A stretch of 64,000 bases of DNA from Sphingobium cyanobacteriorum (GCF_030580935.1 NZ_JAUQOM010000003.1:1-64000), one strand, 5' to 3'. Positions 1 to 8,278 are shown, numbered from the stretch's first letter. Notes: generated by a model from the letters alone, not told the origin. Numbers and translations: made by a program.

Positions 1-561
1 ACGCTGTAGATCCCCACACCTCCCTGACTCGGCAGAAAGGCTTCAAGGTGGACGACTTTTACGCCGCCCGCAGCAGGACTATCCCGCCGCTACCGTGGTC
101 GAATATTGCTCCGCCGTTCTCACGCCGCAGGCCTGGATGCTTCGAGGCAACCCTCTGGACGGCGCTGAAGGGGTGACGATCGATATGCCTCTCTCCGGTG
201 AAGCAGTTTCGTCCAGGAGTGAGCCACCGGTTGGAGGATCGGTCAGTATCGTGATCTAGGAAGGGGTTCTCCGTTGGAAGGTCGGGCAGGGATGATCCAG
301 TCAAGACCGGAGGGAAACGAGTCAGGGCTGACCTGTTCAAGGCATCCAGCTCCACCCGGCTTCGATGCAAACCTGTCCCTGAATCACCCCCCGTCGAGAC
401 GCGCAACCCGGATCAGGTCCGGCCGAGTTGCCGGGCTGTGCCCGGCCGCCCGCACCACCCGAACCAGTTCCGGGTTCCCCTTCGGTGCGCTTCGCCATGG
501 GGCGCTTCTGCTCGGGTTTGCAGCCGGGATGGACCCGGACTGCTCGATCAGGAGAAAGCCC
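1..561. other. Left-edge stretch, possible remnant reading frame then ssb leader
   Basis: No secure gene is seen here. On the + strand, frame 3 has strongly GC-rich third positions over about bases 3-75, and frame 2 then stays open to a TAG at 257-259 with reasonable third-position GC. This is what the C-terminal end of a gene with one frameshift near base 65-75 would look like. I do not recognise the product. Bases 260-561 hold only GC-rich leader sequence for ssb, with the Shine-Dalgarno AGGAG at 550-554 before its ATG. An ORF on the opposite strand in this stretch looks like a shadow. Confidence 0.3.
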
Positions 562-951
562 ATGACCAACCTCGTTATCCTCGTTGGCCGCATCGCTCGC
601 GACCCCGAAACCCGCACCACCCAGGGTGGAACCAGCATCACCTCGATCTCGGTCGTGACCGACCGTCCCGCCCGCAAGGATGGCAAGACCTACAAGGACG
701 AAAACGGCTACACCGCCAAGGACAAGGAATTCCACCGGATCACCTGCTTCAACGGCCTGGGTCAGAACGTCGCCAAGTATTGCACCAAGGGTCAGCTCGT
801 GACGGTCGAAGGGCGCATCCACTACACCCAGTGGGAAGATCAGAGCGGCGCCAAGCGCTACGGCTGCGAGATCATCGCCGACAAGGTCGACTTCCTCACC
901 AAGGGCCGCTCCGGCAGCAACGAGGGTGCTCCCGATATCGACGAGGACTGA
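562..951 (+). CDS. ssb: Single-stranded DNA-binding protein
   Basis: The 129-residue product is an SSB: an N-terminal OB fold opening MTNLVILVGRIARDPETR, the internal segment EFHRITCFNGLGQNVAKY, and the VTVEGRIHYTQWED strand. It ends in an acidic tail, PDIDED, that stands in for the usual DDDIPF-type tip that contacts partner proteins. SSB coats single-stranded DNA, here most likely the strand that enters a recipient during conjugation. The ATG at 562 was chosen because AGGAG lies just upstream and the OB fold begins at once; the longer open frame reaching back to base 274 has no SSB similarity. A strong terminator follows at 970-1004. At 129 residues it is shorter than chromosomal SSBs (about 170), as is common for SSBs carried by mobile elements. 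Confidence 0.95.
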   Translation: MTNLVILVGRIARDPETRTTQGGTSITSISVVTDRPARKDGKTYKDENGYTAKDKEFHRITCFNGLGQNVAKYCTKGQLVTVEGRIHYTQWEDQSGAKRYGCEIIADKVDFLTKGRSGSNEGAPDIDED

Positions 952-969
952 ATGTCCTTGCCTCACGAC

Positions 970-1004
970 AAGGCCCCGGTGGCAGACGCCATCGGGGCCT
1001 TTTC
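970..1004. terminator. Rho-independent terminator after ssb
   Basis: AAGGCCCCG at 970-978 pairs with CGGGGCCTT at 993-1001, followed by TTTTC. It lies 19 bases after the ssb stop and also sits in the right place to stop leftward transcription of the gene ending at 1067. Confidence 0.85.
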
Positions 1005-1066
1005 TATTGCACGCCGGCGATGCGGCGGCGCCGGGCATCGAACCCCTTGCCGCCGCGGGATGGGCT

Positions 1067-1297
1067 TTACGCGGGAGCAATCCGCTTCAGCGTTTCCTCG
1101 ATCCCGAGCGCCATCGATGCGCGAACGATCTGGCGTAACTGTGCCGGTTCGATCATCTCCGCGCCGCACTCGATCAGCAGCTTTCCGAGTTCGGTCGCTG
1201 CTTCTTCGCGGAGACGTGCCTCCTCGTTCTCAAGTTGGGCACGCTGTTCACGCAGCTTCTTCAAGGCATCTCGTGCAGTGGGTTTGGACCTGGCCAT
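1067..1297 (-). CDS. Small DUF6437-like protein of unknown function
   Basis: This 76-residue protein begins MARSKPTARDALKKLREQ and is highly charged, with a predicted coiled-coil or long helix (residues 8-45, rich in Lys, Arg, Glu) and a second helical part ending ASMALGIEETLKRIAPA. It resembles the DUF6437 family, which I recall from sphingomonad genomes and plasmids; that is recognition by eye, not a search. No function is known to me. The ATG at 1297 was preferred to an upstream start at 1435 because AGAAGGAAG precedes it at the right distance and the upstream 46 residues have no family character. It converges on ssb across the terminator at 970-1004. Confidence 0.7.
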   Translation of the reverse strand: MARSKPTARDALKKLREQRAQLENEEARLREEAATELGKLLIECGAEMIEPAQLRQIVRASMALGIEETLKRIAPA

Positions 1298-1357
1298 AGT
1301 GCTTCCTTCTCGCTGGCCGTTGGTCCCCTCCGCTGACGATCTTGGCACTGCGGGGGC

Positions 1358-1370
1358 ATGTAGGAAAATG
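1358..1370 (+). promoter_or_regulatory. TAGGAAA-type candidate operator
   Basis: ATGTAGGAAAATG occurs here and again, inverted, at 49699-49711 in another regulatory region. Its core also matches the sites beside the S24 repressor gene (10216-10254) and the traA promoter (49481-49501). It is probably a binding site for an element-encoded regulator; the regulator is inferred. Confidence 0.45.
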
Positions 1371-1482
1371 GTTTGTGGGGCAGGCGTCGCGCTTCTGCGC
1401 AGGCGTGGGAGAGGTCTCTCTCGCAGAAAGACCAAGTGTGATGCGGGTTTTGGGGCTGCGTCAAGGACGACGGGGCCCCACC

Positions 1483-1510
1483 ATTTTTACCGGGCAAGCC
1501 CGGCAAAAAT
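1483..1510. terminator. Bidirectional terminator-like hairpin
   Basis: ATTTTT and CCGGGC on the left pair with GCCCGG and AAAAAT on the right around an AA loop, with one mismatch (A opposite C). The T and A runs on the two sides would let it act in both directions. It lies upstream of both neighbouring genes, so it may insulate them or attenuate read-through. Confidence 0.6.
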
Positions 1511-1582
1511 CGTTGCCCCCATCGCCGCTTCGCGGCCGCTATCGCGGTCCCTGACCCAGCCCGTCACCCACATCCTTCGCAG

Positions 1583-1612
1583 CTCCTGATGCGACGCATC
1601 GAACATCAGGAG
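1583..1612 (+). promoter_or_regulatory. Hairpin that masks the ribosome site of the next gene
   Basis: CTCCTGATG (1583-1591) is perfectly complementary to CATCAGGAG (1604-1612). The right arm contains the AGGAGG Shine-Dalgarno used by the ATG at 1621. A competing inner hairpin, GATGC-gac-GCATC (1588-1600), overlaps the left arm, so two alternative folds are possible: one hides and one frees the ribosome site. No known riboswitch or thermosensor family is recognised. Confidence 0.55.
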
Positions 1613-1620
1613 GAAAGATC

Positions 1621-1857
1621 ATGTACGCTTCACTGAACATTGCCGCTGCTGGTCCCGCCGCCGATCAGGCAGCCTTCGTTGCTGCACTGGATCAGGCCCA
1701 TGCCCGGTCCTTTCACAGCTACTTCACGCAGTACGTCCTGACCGATGACGAGGCAGGCTATATCGCGGTCGATGAAGGCGATTACGGTGCCTTGCCCAAG
1801 GCCATGCTGGACCGGGTTATTGACACCGTGCCGGGCCGTCTCAGCGATGAATTCTGA
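1621..1857 (+). CDS. Small protein of unknown function
   Basis: This 78-residue acidic protein (starts MYASLNIAAAGPAADQAAF, ends TVPGRLSDEF) has good codon bias and a near-ideal Shine-Dalgarno, AGGAGG, seven bases before the ATG. I see no known domain, signal peptide or membrane segment; the middle is rich in Asp, Glu and aromatic residues. Its ribosome site lies in a hairpin (1583-1612) and a terminator follows the stop (1870-1905), so it is a single-gene unit with its own translational control. Such unit structure in a backbone region suggests an element maintenance role, but nothing points to a specific one. Confidence 0.7.
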   Translation: MYASLNIAAAGPAADQAAFVAALDQAHARSFHSYFTQYVLTDDEAGYIAVDEGDYGALPKAMLDRVIDTVPGRLSDEF

Positions 1858-1869
1858 CCCGCCGGTTTG

Positions 1870-1905
1870 GGAGGAAGTCCATCAGGGCTTCCTCCTTTCT
1901 TTTTG
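1870..1905. terminator. Rho-independent terminator
   Basis: GGAGGAAG (1870-1877) pairs with CTTCCTCC (1888-1895), followed by TTTCTTTTTG. It lies 13 bases after the stop of the 78-residue gene. Confidence 0.8.
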
Positions 1906-1959
1906 CTCGCAGACCGCTGCGGCATATCCCAGCCGGTCCGGGAAGGCGCGGCGCCAGCG

Positions 1960-2154
1960 TCACTCGGCGATATCGGGACGGTCGAGATCGGTAAGCCGCT
2001 CCGGCATATCCAGGACCTTCAATGCCGCGGCCTCGATTGCCTCTGCCTGCGTCGGGAAAGCCTCGGAAGAACTGATCGACACCCCGTTCGGGTAAGTGAC
2101 TGTCGCCTGGAAGCCGTTGCCCTTCGGTGTCGCGCTCAATGTAACCTGGCCCAT
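1960..2154 (-). CDS. Small protein of unknown function
   Basis: A 64-residue protein, starting MGQVTLSATPKGNGF. It has a short beta-rich first half (VTLSATPKGNGFQATVTYPNG) and a helix FPTQAEAIEAAALKVLD, which could form a small alpha/beta unit of the kind that recurs in phage and plasmid hypothetical proteins. No family is recognised. The ATG at 2154 was chosen because GGAAAGGA precedes it at good spacing; an upstream ATG at 2193 would add 13 mostly basic residues with no ribosome site. It faces the 78-residue gene tail to tail. Confidence 0.6.
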   Translation of the reverse strand: MGQVTLSATPKGNGFQATVTYPNGVSISSSEAFPTQAEAIEAAALKVLDMPERLTDLDRPDIAE

Positions 2155-2424
2155 GCGGCGCTTCCTTTCCGCCCTCATTAATGCCGGCATCATAGGCGCC
2201 GATCCTGCCGATGCCTATCAGGATCCGGGCGACGGCAGCCTGTTAAGCGCCGCCGCTTCTCGCGGTCACAAACCGCATCATCCGTTACAGGCTCAATAGC
2301 TGGTTCCTGTGCTCGCAGCTGGGGACTTAAGAGCACACCCTACGCGACAGGTCGCAGGAAAGGTGGGCGAAAAAAATATGCAACCACAAAGGAATAGATC
2401 GAGTTTTGTGAAATGGCAGCTTCT

Positions 2425-2440
2425 CCGTCAAAATTGACGG
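2425..2440. promoter_or_regulatory. Perfect palindrome upstream of the relaxosome operon
   Basis: CCGTCAA-AA-TTGACGG, two perfect 7-base arms. It is a candidate operator or a relaxosome protein site in the region before the rhh-traD-traI genes. Confidence 0.5.
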
Positions 2441-2461
2441 GGGCGAGGGGAGTTACGTGGA

Positions 2462-2482
2462 TTTGACCAAGGTCAGGTCAAA
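2462..2482. promoter_or_regulatory. 21-base palindrome upstream of the relaxosome operon
   Basis: TTTGACC (2462-2468) and GGTCAAA (2476-2482) form perfect arms around seven bases. It lies 27 bases before the LexA-type box at 2509. A ribbon-helix-helix protein is encoded just downstream and could bind here, but this is inferred only from position. Confidence 0.5.
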
Positions 2483-2508
2483 AATGGCGGGATTCCGCAG
2501 CCCTTGAT

Positions 2509-2523
2509 GTTCTTGACATGTTC
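2509..2523 (+). promoter_or_regulatory. LexA (SOS) box in the rhh-traD-traI promoter
   Basis: GTTC-TTGACAT-GTTC matches the alphaproteobacterial LexA consensus GTTC-N7-GTTC exactly. A perfect -35 hexamer, TTGACA, lies inside it at 2513-2518, so repressor binding would block polymerase directly. The first gene starts at 2595. Confidence 0.75.
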
Positions 2524-2594
2524 TTGAATCTGACTTAGCTTCGATCGTGCCTTTCGCAGTGTGAACCGGGCTCCTGACCACAAGGAGTCCGTGC

Positions 2595-2927
2595 ATGACA
2601 CGGCCAATCTGTCTCCAGGTTTACATCTCCAGCGAGCTCAGCTCGCTGATCCGCAAGGCTGCCAAGGCCAAGGGGATCAGCATGAGCGAGTGGGTTCGCG
2701 CCCTGCTCGCCAATGCCTGCACCGAGGACGAGCTTGCCTCGCGGCTCGACGCTTCCATTGAGCGCATTTCCCGCCGCTCGGTGTTCCTCATGGTCGGTGT
2801 GGATGCGCTGCTGGCAGGTCACCCCGATCACGCGCTGCGCGGCCGGGCGCACCAGGCTTACATGCGCAAATGCAAGGAGCTCGGCCTTTCCGCCGCTAGC
2901 GGCGAGGGAGGTTCCGATGAAGCGTAA
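2595..2927 (+). CDS. Ribbon-helix-helix protein, probable relaxosome accessory or regulator
   Basis: This 110-residue protein has an N-terminal ribbon-helix-helix pattern: a short beta strand (CLQVYISSE, residues 6-14), helix SSLIRKAAKAKG, turn, and helix SMSEWVRALLANA (to about residue 42). The tail, with ALLAGHPDHALRGRAHQAYM, is alpha-helical. Small RHH proteins beside TraD and TraI typically bind oriT and recruit the relaxase, or repress the operon. AAGGAG lies eight bases before the ATG. The end overlaps traD by 11 bases, so the two are probably translated together. The LexA-type box at 2509 and palindromes at 2425 and 2462 lie upstream. It could be a MobC/TraJ-like auxiliary; exact family not identified. 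Confidence 0.75.
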   Translation: MTRPICLQVYISSELSSLIRKAAKAKGISMSEWVRALLANACTEDELASRLDASIERISRRSVFLMVGVDALLAGHPDHALRGRAHQAYMRKCKELGLSAASGEGGSDEA

Positions 2928-5313
2928 CCTCGTCAATTTCACGCGCGGCAGCCAGCTGCTCGGACACTTCAGCTTCATGTTCGCGGCGGGTCTCAAGGGC
3001 CCACTGATCGTTGCCGCTCTCGTGATCTCATGGACCTCCTGGTGGACCATTTCGGCAGGGCTCACCGATCACGAAGTCTATCTGGTCTGGATGCGGATCT
3101 ACGCTGCCATCTACGGCTTCATGGAGTTCGATCCCGCCAAACGGATCACCTTGGAAACCGCCTTCGGCGCGACCATCCAGTTTCCGATTGCCCAGCTCGA
3201 GCACTACCCCCCGGTGGTCCATGCGTGGGAGAAGCTGATGGCGCTTCTGACCAGTGCCTTGTGGCGTTCCGGGTTCTTGTTGGTCCCCGCATTTGCCGCC
3301 TTCTACTGGTTCGCCGAGCGGTTCGGTGGCCGCTCCAAAGAACGCAAACACGAGCGCGGCGCGATGCTCGTTACGCTCCCTGAACTCGTCGATGAATTGA
3401 CCGCACACAACCGGCGCGAGCGCTCCCGTGAGCTGGATACCGCGCTGGGCTGGAAATGGCGCCTCAGTCTGCCGCGAGAGATCGCCCGGGTCTTTCCTTA
3501 TCGGCCATCGCACATCGCCACGGTCTCCTATCCCTGGCGGCTCGAACAAAGCCATGCGATGCTCATTGGCACCACCGGTATGGGCAAGACCGTGGCGATC
3601 TCCGACATGATCGCGGAAGCAAGAGCCAAGGGTCAGCGCTGCGTGGTCTTCGATCTGACCGGGGCCTTTATCGAGCACTTCCATGCTGCCCATTGCGACA
3701 TCATTCTGAACCCGCTCGATGCGCGCTGCCCCCAGTGGAGCCTGTTTGACGAATGCCGCTCCGAAGGTGAGTTCTGGGCCGCCGCGGACGCCCTCGTCCC
3801 CCATGACGGGGGCGGAGAAGCCCAGTTCTGGGTGATCGCTGCTCGTGCGCTGTTCGTCGAATTCTGCCTCAAACTTGTGGCCGAAGGCAGAGCGACCAAC
3901 GATGCCCTGGCGCGGGAGCTGATGACCGCGGACCTCTCGCGCGTTCATGCCATGATGCGCGGAACGATCGCCGATCCGCTGACCGCGCCGGAAGCCGCAC
4001 GCATGGCGGAATCGATCCGCGCCGTCTTCAACGTGAACGCCAAGGCGCTCAAGCTGCTGCCCACTGCCGGACCTCGTTTCTCGGTCCGCCAATGGATCGA
4101 GGACGGGACCGCTAGCGCCAGAGGCGAAGGCTCGATCCTGTTCATTTCGGCTCGCTATGTCGACATGAGCGTCTGCGCGCAGCTGCTCACGCTCTGGCTC
4201 GATACCGCCATGAATACGCTGATGACGATGCCCCGCACCCGCGATCTCAAGTGCTGGTTCTTCGTCGATGAGCTGGGTGCATTGCACCGCCTGCCGGCGC
4301 TCGAGAAAGGCTTGCAGACAGCGCGCAATTTCGGCGGCGCGATTGTCCTTGGCCTTCACGCCTATGCCAAGCTCAAGGAGGTCTACGGCGAGAACATGGC
4401 GATGACGCTGGCATCGCTCGCCCGGACCAAACTGATCCTTGGAACCGCCGACCGCGAGACGGCCACCTGGTGCTCCGACTTCATCGGCCATCGCCAGGTC
4501 AGGGACATGGAAGAGGGCTACACCTATGGCTACAACAATGCCCGTGATGCGGTCAGCCTCACCCCGCGCAAGCACATCGAGCCGCTCTTGCTGCCCGACC
4601 AGCTGATGAACCTTCCGCGCCTTTCGGGGTACATCAAGTTCCCTGATGGCTTTCCCGCCGCACCGGTCAAGCTGAAGCCCGTCGACCGACCCAAGCGGGC
4701 GGAAACCTTTATCGCCAGGGTCAAGGACAGCCCGAAGGCAAGGGTCACGGAGATCCATCCGGCGGCGGAGCAGGCAGAGCAGAAGGCAGCGCCGACAGGC
4801 GGCGAGCATCCCTCGTCGAACGACGACGGCGCCGGCAAGCCGGTCGTCCCGAAGCAGGGCGAGCTCGCCTTCGACCAGGGTGCGCGAGCTGCCTCGAAAA
4901 AGGAGCCTGAAGCGCCTGCCAAGGATCTTAGGCGAGCAGTGGAACGCACACCCGGCAAGACGTCGAAGGAGCGAGAACCGGCAACTCGTTCCGGGCAAGA
5001 CAAGGCGGGCAAGGCCAAGACGGACCGGTCGAATACCAGAACCGATGCTCCGCCGCGAAAGACTGGACCTTCCGCCCGCCCACTTCTCCCGACGGGCGAA
5101 GCCGCAGCGATTCCGGATCAGCCAGCTTCTGCCAAGGGTGCAGCCCGGCCCGGTGCGCCCGACACTAAGGCGCTGCAAGAGGACAAGCCGGACACCCCGA
5201 AGAGCCGAGGCTCCAGCGATGCCGCCGCGCGCAAGCTGATGCTCAAGGATGGTCTGCGGGAGCATGAGCCTCCGCCGATCACTGGTCCCGATCTTGGCGA
5301 CATGGAGATGTGA
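2917..5313 (+). CDS. traD: Type IV coupling protein TraD
   Basis: TraD is the inner-membrane ATPase that docks the relaxosome to the secretion channel and drives DNA transport. The 798-residue protein shows two membrane segments near residues 25-45 (PLIVAALVISWTSWW) and 112-130, a Walker A GTTGMGKT near 217-224, and a Walker B with CWFFVDELGAL near 446. The last 200 residues or so are low-complexity and charged (Lys, Glu, Pro, Ala), as in coupling proteins that use a disordered tail to contact TraI. The ATG at 2917 was chosen because GGGAGG precedes it and the membrane segment follows; the open frame to 2713 is shadow. traI follows after 37 bases. Confidence 0.95.
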   Translation: MKRNLVNFTRGSQLLGHFSFMFAAGLKGPLIVAALVISWTSWWTISAGLTDHEVYLVWMRIYAAIYGFMEFDPAKRITLETAFGATIQFPIAQLEHYPPVVHAWEKLMALLTSALWRSGFLLVPAFAAFYWFAERFGGRSKERKHERGAMLVTLPELVDELTAHNRRERSRELDTALGWKWRLSLPREIARVFPYRPSHIATVSYPWRLEQSHAMLIGTTGMGKTVAISDMIAEARAKGQRCVVFDLTGAFIEHFHAAHCDIILNPLDARCPQWSLFDECRSEGEFWAAADALVPHDGGGEAQFWVIAARALFVEFCLKLVAEGRATNDALARELMTADLSRVHAMMRGTIADPLTAPEAARMAESIRAVFNVNAKALKLLPTAGPRFSVRQWIEDGTASARGEGSILFISARYVDMSVCAQLLTLWLDTAMNTLMTMPRTRDLKCWFFVDELGALHRLPALEKGLQTARNFGGAIVLGLHAYAKLKEVYGENMAMTLASLARTKLILGTADRETATWCSDFIGHRQVRDMEEGYTYGYNNARDAVSLTPRKHIEPLLLPDQLMNLPRLSGYIKFPDGFPAAPVKLKPVDRPKRAETFIARVKDSPKARVTEIHPAAEQAEQKAAPTGGEHPSSNDDGAGKPVVPKQGELAFDQGARAASKKEPEAPAKDLRRAVERTPGKTSKEREPATRSGQDKAGKAKTDRSNTRTDAPPRKTGPSARPLLPTGEAAAIPDQPASAKGAARPGAPDTKALQEDKPDTPKSRGSSDAAARKLMLKDGLREHEPPPITGPDLGDMEM

Positions 5314-5350
5314 GCATGTCGCTGAGCTCCTCGGTATCGGGGACCGACCC

Positions 5351-8278
5351 ATGCTGTCGGTAGCCAATGTCCGCACAGCAGGCGGCGCGGCCAACTACTT
5401 CGCTGCCGACAATTACTACACGCGGGCTGATGCCGATCGCTCGGGTGAATGGCTGGGCAAGGGCGCTGCGGCGCTCGGGCTTACTGGTTCCGTAGACGCG
5501 CGGCAGTTCGAGGCGGTCCTTAAAGGACTGCTGCCCGATGGTAGCCGCGTCGGCAGTGACAACCGGGCGCACCGGGCGGGGACCGATCTCACTTTTTCGA
5601 TGCCGAAAAGCTGGTCGGTCCTCGCTCTGGTGGGCGGCGACAAACGGATCCTCGACGTCTACGCTGCGGCCGTCCGGGAAACCCTGCGCTGGGCCGAGAA
5701 GAACCTCGCCGAGACCCGGATGGAGGTTCGCGGCAGGGAGCGAGCCGTTCAGACCGGCAACCTTGCGATCGCGCTGTTCCAGCACGACACCAATCGCAAC
5801 CAGGAGCCCAACGCTCACTTCCATGCCGTCATTGCCAATGTGACGAGAGGGGCCGATGGCAAATGGCGGGCATTGCGCAACGACAAGCTCTGGCAGCACA
5901 ATACCCTCCTCAATGCCATGACGATGGCGCGGTTTCGTCTGAGCGTCGAAAAGCTCGGCTACGAGGTCGGTGAGTTCGGCAAGCACGGCAATTTCGAGGC
6001 CGTCGGGGTGCCCAAGCCGGTCCGCGATGCCTTCAGTTCGCGGCGAGCGGAAATCCTGGAAGCGGCTGCCCAGATGAACTTCTCAGGGCCAAGCGTGCTC
6101 GACGCCGCAACCCTGATGACCCGGGCCGACAAGGGGCGGATCGAAGACCGCGATGCGCTGACGCAGCAGTGGCAGGAGACCTCCGCCACCCTGGGGTTTG
6201 AACCCGCTATGGTCATTGCCAGAGCCAATGCTCGCAGCGCGCAGGATCTTGGCAATGTGAGCGGTGTTGGGCCCACGATGCGCGCGCTTGTCCGCAATGT
6301 TCAGGCCCTTGCAGCCTCCTTTGCCGAGCGCCTTGGCCTGCGGGAAGGTGACCAACTGATACCTAGCAGGCTGACCAATCGCAGCGTCGAGCAAGTCGCC
6401 GCAATTCATGCAGTCGCCTCGGCTGTCCGGCATCTCGGCGAGCGGGAAGCTGCCTTCACTCGGGCCGAGATCTACCGCGCAGCGCTTGGCTTTGCGCTCC
6501 CGACTTCACTTGCAGACATCGAGCAGCGCGTCGACCAGCTGCTTCGCCAGGGTCATCTGGAGAAGGGCAGGGGTGCCGACCGGGAATTGCTGACGACACG
6601 CGATGCCATAAGCCTCGAACAGCGCATCATTGCCGGGGTTGAAAAGGGGCGCGGGGCTGCGCCGGCGATTGTTTTTCCCGACCTTGCTGGGTCCCGTCTG
6701 CAGGCCCTGTCCCAGATCAAATATGGCCTGACCTTAAACGCTGGACAGGAAGGGGCAGGGCGTCTGCTACTTGGCTCGAACAATCGGATCGTCGCGATCC
6801 AAGGCGTCGCGGGCGCAGGCAAGAGCACGGTCCTCAAACCCGTCGCTGATATCCTGCGCGAGGAGGGAAGGGCCGTGCTCGGGCTCGCGGTGCAGAACAC
6901 CCTGGTCCAGATGCTCGAGCGCGATACCGGCATTCCATCGATGACGGTGTCGCGGTTTCTCGCCCGGCACCGCGATCTCCTTGAAGGGGCCGATGCGGAC
7001 CGTCTCGCCGAGGCGCGGGCCGACATGCGCGGCAGTGTCGTGCTGCTCGATGAGGCATCAATGGTCGGCAATGCCGACAAGGAGAAGCTTGTGCGGCTGG
7101 CCAACCTGCTCGAGCTCGGCCGCTTTGCGAGCATTGGTGACCGCAAGCAGCTGGGTGCCGTCGATGCAGGAAAGCCGTTCGATGTGATGCAGCAAGCCGG
7201 GATTGAGACGGCCGTCATGAGCACCAATCTCCGCGCACGGACAGAGGGCCTTCGAGATGCACAGCAGGCAGCGCAAGAGGGGCGCATTGAGGATGCCATG
7301 CGCCATTTGGCACCCCAGGTGATCGAGGTGGGGAACGATGCTGCTGTCGAAGCCGCCGCAGCCTGGCTGTCGCTCTCGACCGCCGAGCGCGAGGCAACCG
7401 CAATCTATGCGTCAGGCCGCAATTTGCGCAGCGCCGTGAACGAAGCGGTGCAGACTGGCCTTCAAGCGAGCGGCGAGCTTGGTCCTGAAACGATGCGGCT
7501 CCAGACCCTCTCGCGCGTCAATGCAACCCGCGAGGAGCTGCGCTATGCGAGCACCTATGCGCCCGGCATGGTGGTCGATGTCGCGCGGCGTCAGCGCAGC
7601 CAAGGCCTAGCAGCAGGCGAATACCGTGTGGTCGGAACCGATGTGGCATGCGAGCGGGTCACGCTGCAGAACGGGCGTGGCCGCCAGTTCGAGTTTCGTC
7701 CCGGTCAGATCAGGCCGCAAGGTGAGCAGGATCCGCTGCGCCTTTTTGAAGTCCGCGCCCTCGACATTTACACCGGCGACAAGATCCGGTGGACCGAGAC
7801 CGATCACCAGCGGGGCCTGCTCAATGCCGACCAGGCCCGGATTGTTGCAGTCGACAAAGAGGCTGTCGTGGTGAAGACATCCTTGGGCGCAGAACACAGG
7901 CTGGAGCAGGGCGACCCGATGCTCCGCCGTCTCGATCTCGCCTATGCTCTCAATGCCCATATGGCTCAGGGGCTCACATCGGATCGCGGTATTGCGGTAA
8001 TGGATAGCCGCGAGCGCAATCTCGCCAACCAGCATACATTCCTGGTGACAATCACGCGGCTGCGCGATGGCCTCACCCTCTATGTCGATAATGCTGGCAA
8101 GCTCGAAGCGGCGGTCGAGCGCAATGCCGGCATGAAGCGCTCGGCGCTGGAAACGGTCGATCTCCTCCGCGATGCGGCATCCAATGGGCAGGCTAAAGAT
8201 CGTGTGGCTCCTGAGCAGACACGTAAACCGCCAGAGCTTGATCGGTCGATCACCAAGCCCTTCGAAATCGGCATCTAG
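5351..8278 (+). CDS. traI: MobF-family conjugative relaxase-helicase TraI
   Basis: This 975-residue TrwC/TraI-type protein nicks oriT, stays bound to the 5' end and unwinds the strand for transfer. The start MLSVANVRTAGGAANYF is the classical MobF opening; candidate catalytic tyrosines lie in DNYYTRAD, and the metal-binding histidines in NAHFHAVIANV near residue 155. The second half is a RecD-like SF1 helicase with Walker A GVAGAGKST near 485, Walker B LLDEAS near 564, and a C-terminal helicase motif LVTITRLRDGLTLYV. Its length is close to TrwC of R388 (966) and much shorter than F TraI. ATG at 5351 follows GGGGA at moderate spacing. Confidence 0.95.
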   Translation: MLSVANVRTAGGAANYFAADNYYTRADADRSGEWLGKGAAALGLTGSVDARQFEAVLKGLLPDGSRVGSDNRAHRAGTDLTFSMPKSWSVLALVGGDKRILDVYAAAVRETLRWAEKNLAETRMEVRGRERAVQTGNLAIALFQHDTNRNQEPNAHFHAVIANVTRGADGKWRALRNDKLWQHNTLLNAMTMARFRLSVEKLGYEVGEFGKHGNFEAVGVPKPVRDAFSSRRAEILEAAAQMNFSGPSVLDAATLMTRADKGRIEDRDALTQQWQETSATLGFEPAMVIARANARSAQDLGNVSGVGPTMRALVRNVQALAASFAERLGLREGDQLIPSRLTNRSVEQVAAIHAVASAVRHLGEREAAFTRAEIYRAALGFALPTSLADIEQRVDQLLRQGHLEKGRGADRELLTTRDAISLEQRIIAGVEKGRGAAPAIVFPDLAGSRLQALSQIKYGLTLNAGQEGAGRLLLGSNNRIVAIQGVAGAGKSTVLKPVADILREEGRAVLGLAVQNTLVQMLERDTGIPSMTVSRFLARHRDLLEGADADRLAEARADMRGSVVLLDEASMVGNADKEKLVRLANLLELGRFASIGDRKQLGAVDAGKPFDVMQQAGIETAVMSTNLRARTEGLRDAQQAAQEGRIEDAMRHLAPQVIEVGNDAAVEAAAAWLSLSTAEREATAIYASGRNLRSAVNEAVQTGLQASGELGPETMRLQTLSRVNATREELRYASTYAPGMVVDVARRQRSQGLAAGEYRVVGTDVACERVTLQNGRGRQFEFRPGQIRPQGEQDPLRLFEVRALDIYTGDKIRWTETDHQRGLLNADQARIVAVDKEAVVVKTSLGAEHRLEQGDPMLRRLDLAYALNAHMAQGLTSDRGIAVMDSRERNLANQHTFLVTITRLRDGLTLYVDNAGKLEAAVERNAGMKRSALETVDLLRDAASNGQAKDRVAPEQTRKPPELDRSITKPFEIGI

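Larger units (their letters stand above)
1298..1620. other. Non-coding divergent region between two small genes
   Basis: A 323-base stretch between the leftward gene starting at 1297 and the rightward gene starting at 1621. It holds a TAGGAAA-type motif (1358-1370), a hairpin with flanking A and T runs (1483-1510) and a hairpin that covers the ribosome site of the downstream gene (1583-1612), each listed separately. Open frames crossing it look like shadows. Confidence 0.6.
2192..2482. other. Candidate oriT region rich in inverted repeats
   Basis: This non-coding stretch sits directly upstream of the relaxosome genes, the usual place for a transfer origin. It holds interleaved repeats ATAGGC (2192-2197)/GCCTAT (2213-2218) and GATCCTG (2201-2207)/CAGGATC (2219-2225), a GCGAC-ag-GTCGC hairpin (2343-2354), and two strong palindromes (2425-2440, 2462-2482). 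On the minus strand, 2345-2334 reads GCGTAGGGTGTG, one base different from GCGTGGGGTGTG in the F-plasmid site bound by the MobF relaxase TraI (quoted from memory). A 12-base match can arise by chance, so this is a suggestion. Confidence 0.4.

Noticed and set aside
438..1589. A 383-residue open frame on + overlapping ssb and the DUF6437-like gene
   Set aside because: It overlaps two better genes and a terminator, and its Arg/Pro-rich sequence is typical of a shadow.
3028..5394. A 788-residue open frame on -
   Set aside because: It is antisense to traD, which has clear TraD motifs and codon use; the frame has no known motif and arises from high GC.
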